Positions 6,398-6,787 of a stretch of DNA of 6,787 bases are shown in pieces. The stretch spans positions 1 to 6,787 of the forward strand of contig CALKYK010000088.1 of assembly GCA_938003715.1 (NCBI GenBank), in the 5' to 3' direction. The notes below the pieces were generated by a model. It was not told the DNA's origin, ran no database searches, and saw nothing but the letters and a program-made list of their open reading frames with translations. The DNA comes from an uncultured Gammaproteobacteria bacterium (GTDB taxonomy: Bacteria; Pseudomonadota; Gammaproteobacteria; Steroidobacterales; Woeseiaceae). Position 1 is the first letter of the stretch, and every line of letters begins with the position of its first letter. Position numbers and translations under genes: made by a program.

Positions 6398-6509
6398 TTT
6401 TCTGAGGGACGCGGAAACGGCGGGCACCAATTCGCTGCGACGCCGACATCGCGCCATACTCTTCAACATCTATTGCTCAGAACCGCTTGGCCGCAGAGCG
6501 AGCATTTCA

Positions 6510-6532
6510 CAGTTTTTCAATCTCGAAAACTG
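6510..6532. promoter_or_regulatory. Dyad CAGTTTT-N9-AAAACTG upstream of the regulator, candidate operator
   Basis: CAGTTTT (6510-6516) and AAAACTG (6526-6532) are perfect 7-bp arms with a 9-nt centre, about 150 bp upstream of the regulator start. The AAAACTG half-site followed by purine-AA recurs in the palindrome at 5727-5746. XRE-cupin regulators often bind dyads near their own promoter, so this is a candidate autoregulatory site by position only. Confidence 0.3.
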
Positions 6533-6746
6533 GAATCTATGACGCCGAATTTGCATGCCCGTTCTAGGGAGTGAGCAGGAGTTTCAGGCACATACGGTGC
6601 CACAAACGCAACCAAAGGACTGGAAACGGAATTTCGAGAGCCAGACTAAGAGCCTGACTACATGTGCTGCACGGCCCATGGGAAACGTGCGCGCCATTTT
6701 TCGAGGGAGGCATCGATCTCTACATCAGCTCTGCGACACGCACAGC

Positions 6747-6765
6747 AAATAGCCGGCTATTTTTT
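6747..6765 (+). terminator. Palindrome followed by a T-run, possible intrinsic terminator
   Basis: AAATAGCCGGCTATTT (6747-6762) is a perfect 16-bp palindrome, giving a 6-bp stem with a CCGG loop. On the plus strand it runs into a T-tract ending at 6765. The stem is short and no supported plus-strand gene ends here, so the terminator call is tentative. Confidence 0.3.
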
Positions 6766-6787
6766 CCTCTAACCGCGGTGACAGATG

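Larger units (their letters stand above)
6363..6787. other. Region upstream of the regulator, no supported gene
   Basis: This stretch of about 425 bp is less GC-rich than the genes. A 65-codon plus-strand frame (6555-6752) is open, but its translation is basic, Gln/Arg/Thr-rich and without recognisable domain, signal or ribosome binding site. The region holds a possible regulator promoter, a dyad at 6510-6532 and a palindrome with a T-run near the right edge; otherwise I see nothing. Confidence 0.5.

Noticed and set aside
6555..6752. 65-codon plus-strand open frame
   Set aside because: No ribosome binding site, domain, signal peptide or codon bias like the neighbours; composition looks like translated non-coding DNA.
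1..6787. CRISPR array, tRNA/rRNA, insertion sequence or phage genes
   Set aside because: No spaced direct repeats, cloverleaf-like sequence, transposase, integrase or terminal inverted repeats were seen on either strand.

Overview
The window (6.8 kb, GC-rich) looks like proteobacterial chromosome or metagenomic contig. It carries lipoprotein signal peptides, a SIMPL-domain periplasmic protein, a branched-chain-amino-acid-type (HAAT/Liv) ABC transporter and an XRE-cupin regulator. I cannot assign a genus. By eye the left half resembles environmental Gammaproteobacteria and the right half resembles Alphaproteobacteria or related heterotrophs. That is inference from gene types and style, not from a search.

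Left block (1 to about 3350). A plus-strand lipoprotein gene (286-1520) encodes two cytochrome-c-like domains around an Ig-like domain, and its reading frame is broken inside a long proline tract. It converges, with 6 bp between stop codons, on a minus-strand SIMPL (YggE/DUF541) gene (2300-1527) that carries a TonB-receptor-like EEIVVTAQR motif. A divergent gene from 2489 encodes the N-terminal half of an M28-family aminopeptidase lipoprotein with a PA domain.

Junction (about 3345-3364). The M28 gene stops being M28 in the middle of the protein. On the opposite strand a livF ATPase gene, read toward the same point, loses its C-terminal three quarters there. The two broken ends meet in a GC-rich, Ala-coding stretch with apparent microhomology. 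This is either an illegitimate recombination or deletion junction or a chimeric assembly, and it means the two halves may not come from one genome.

Right block (about 3350 to 6787). All genes are on the minus strand. In transcription order they are an XRE-cupin regulator (6362-5745), a periplasmic amino-acid/amide-type solute-binding protein (5480-4305), a GC-rich hairpin that probably attenuates transcription (4269-4292), livG (4246-3506) and truncated livF (3513-3343). The permease genes livH and livM are not in the window; if they follow livF they were lost at the junction. The regulator probably controls the uptake operon, and two A/T-rich dyads sharing AAAACTG are candidate operators. 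The last 420 bp hold no convincing gene.

I do not see a defense system, mobile element, CRISPR array or clearly new multi-gene system. The strongest points for follow-up are the junction, the proline-tract frameshift, the tandem CxxxCH/CxxxxCH domains and the TonB-plug-like motif in the SIMPL protein.
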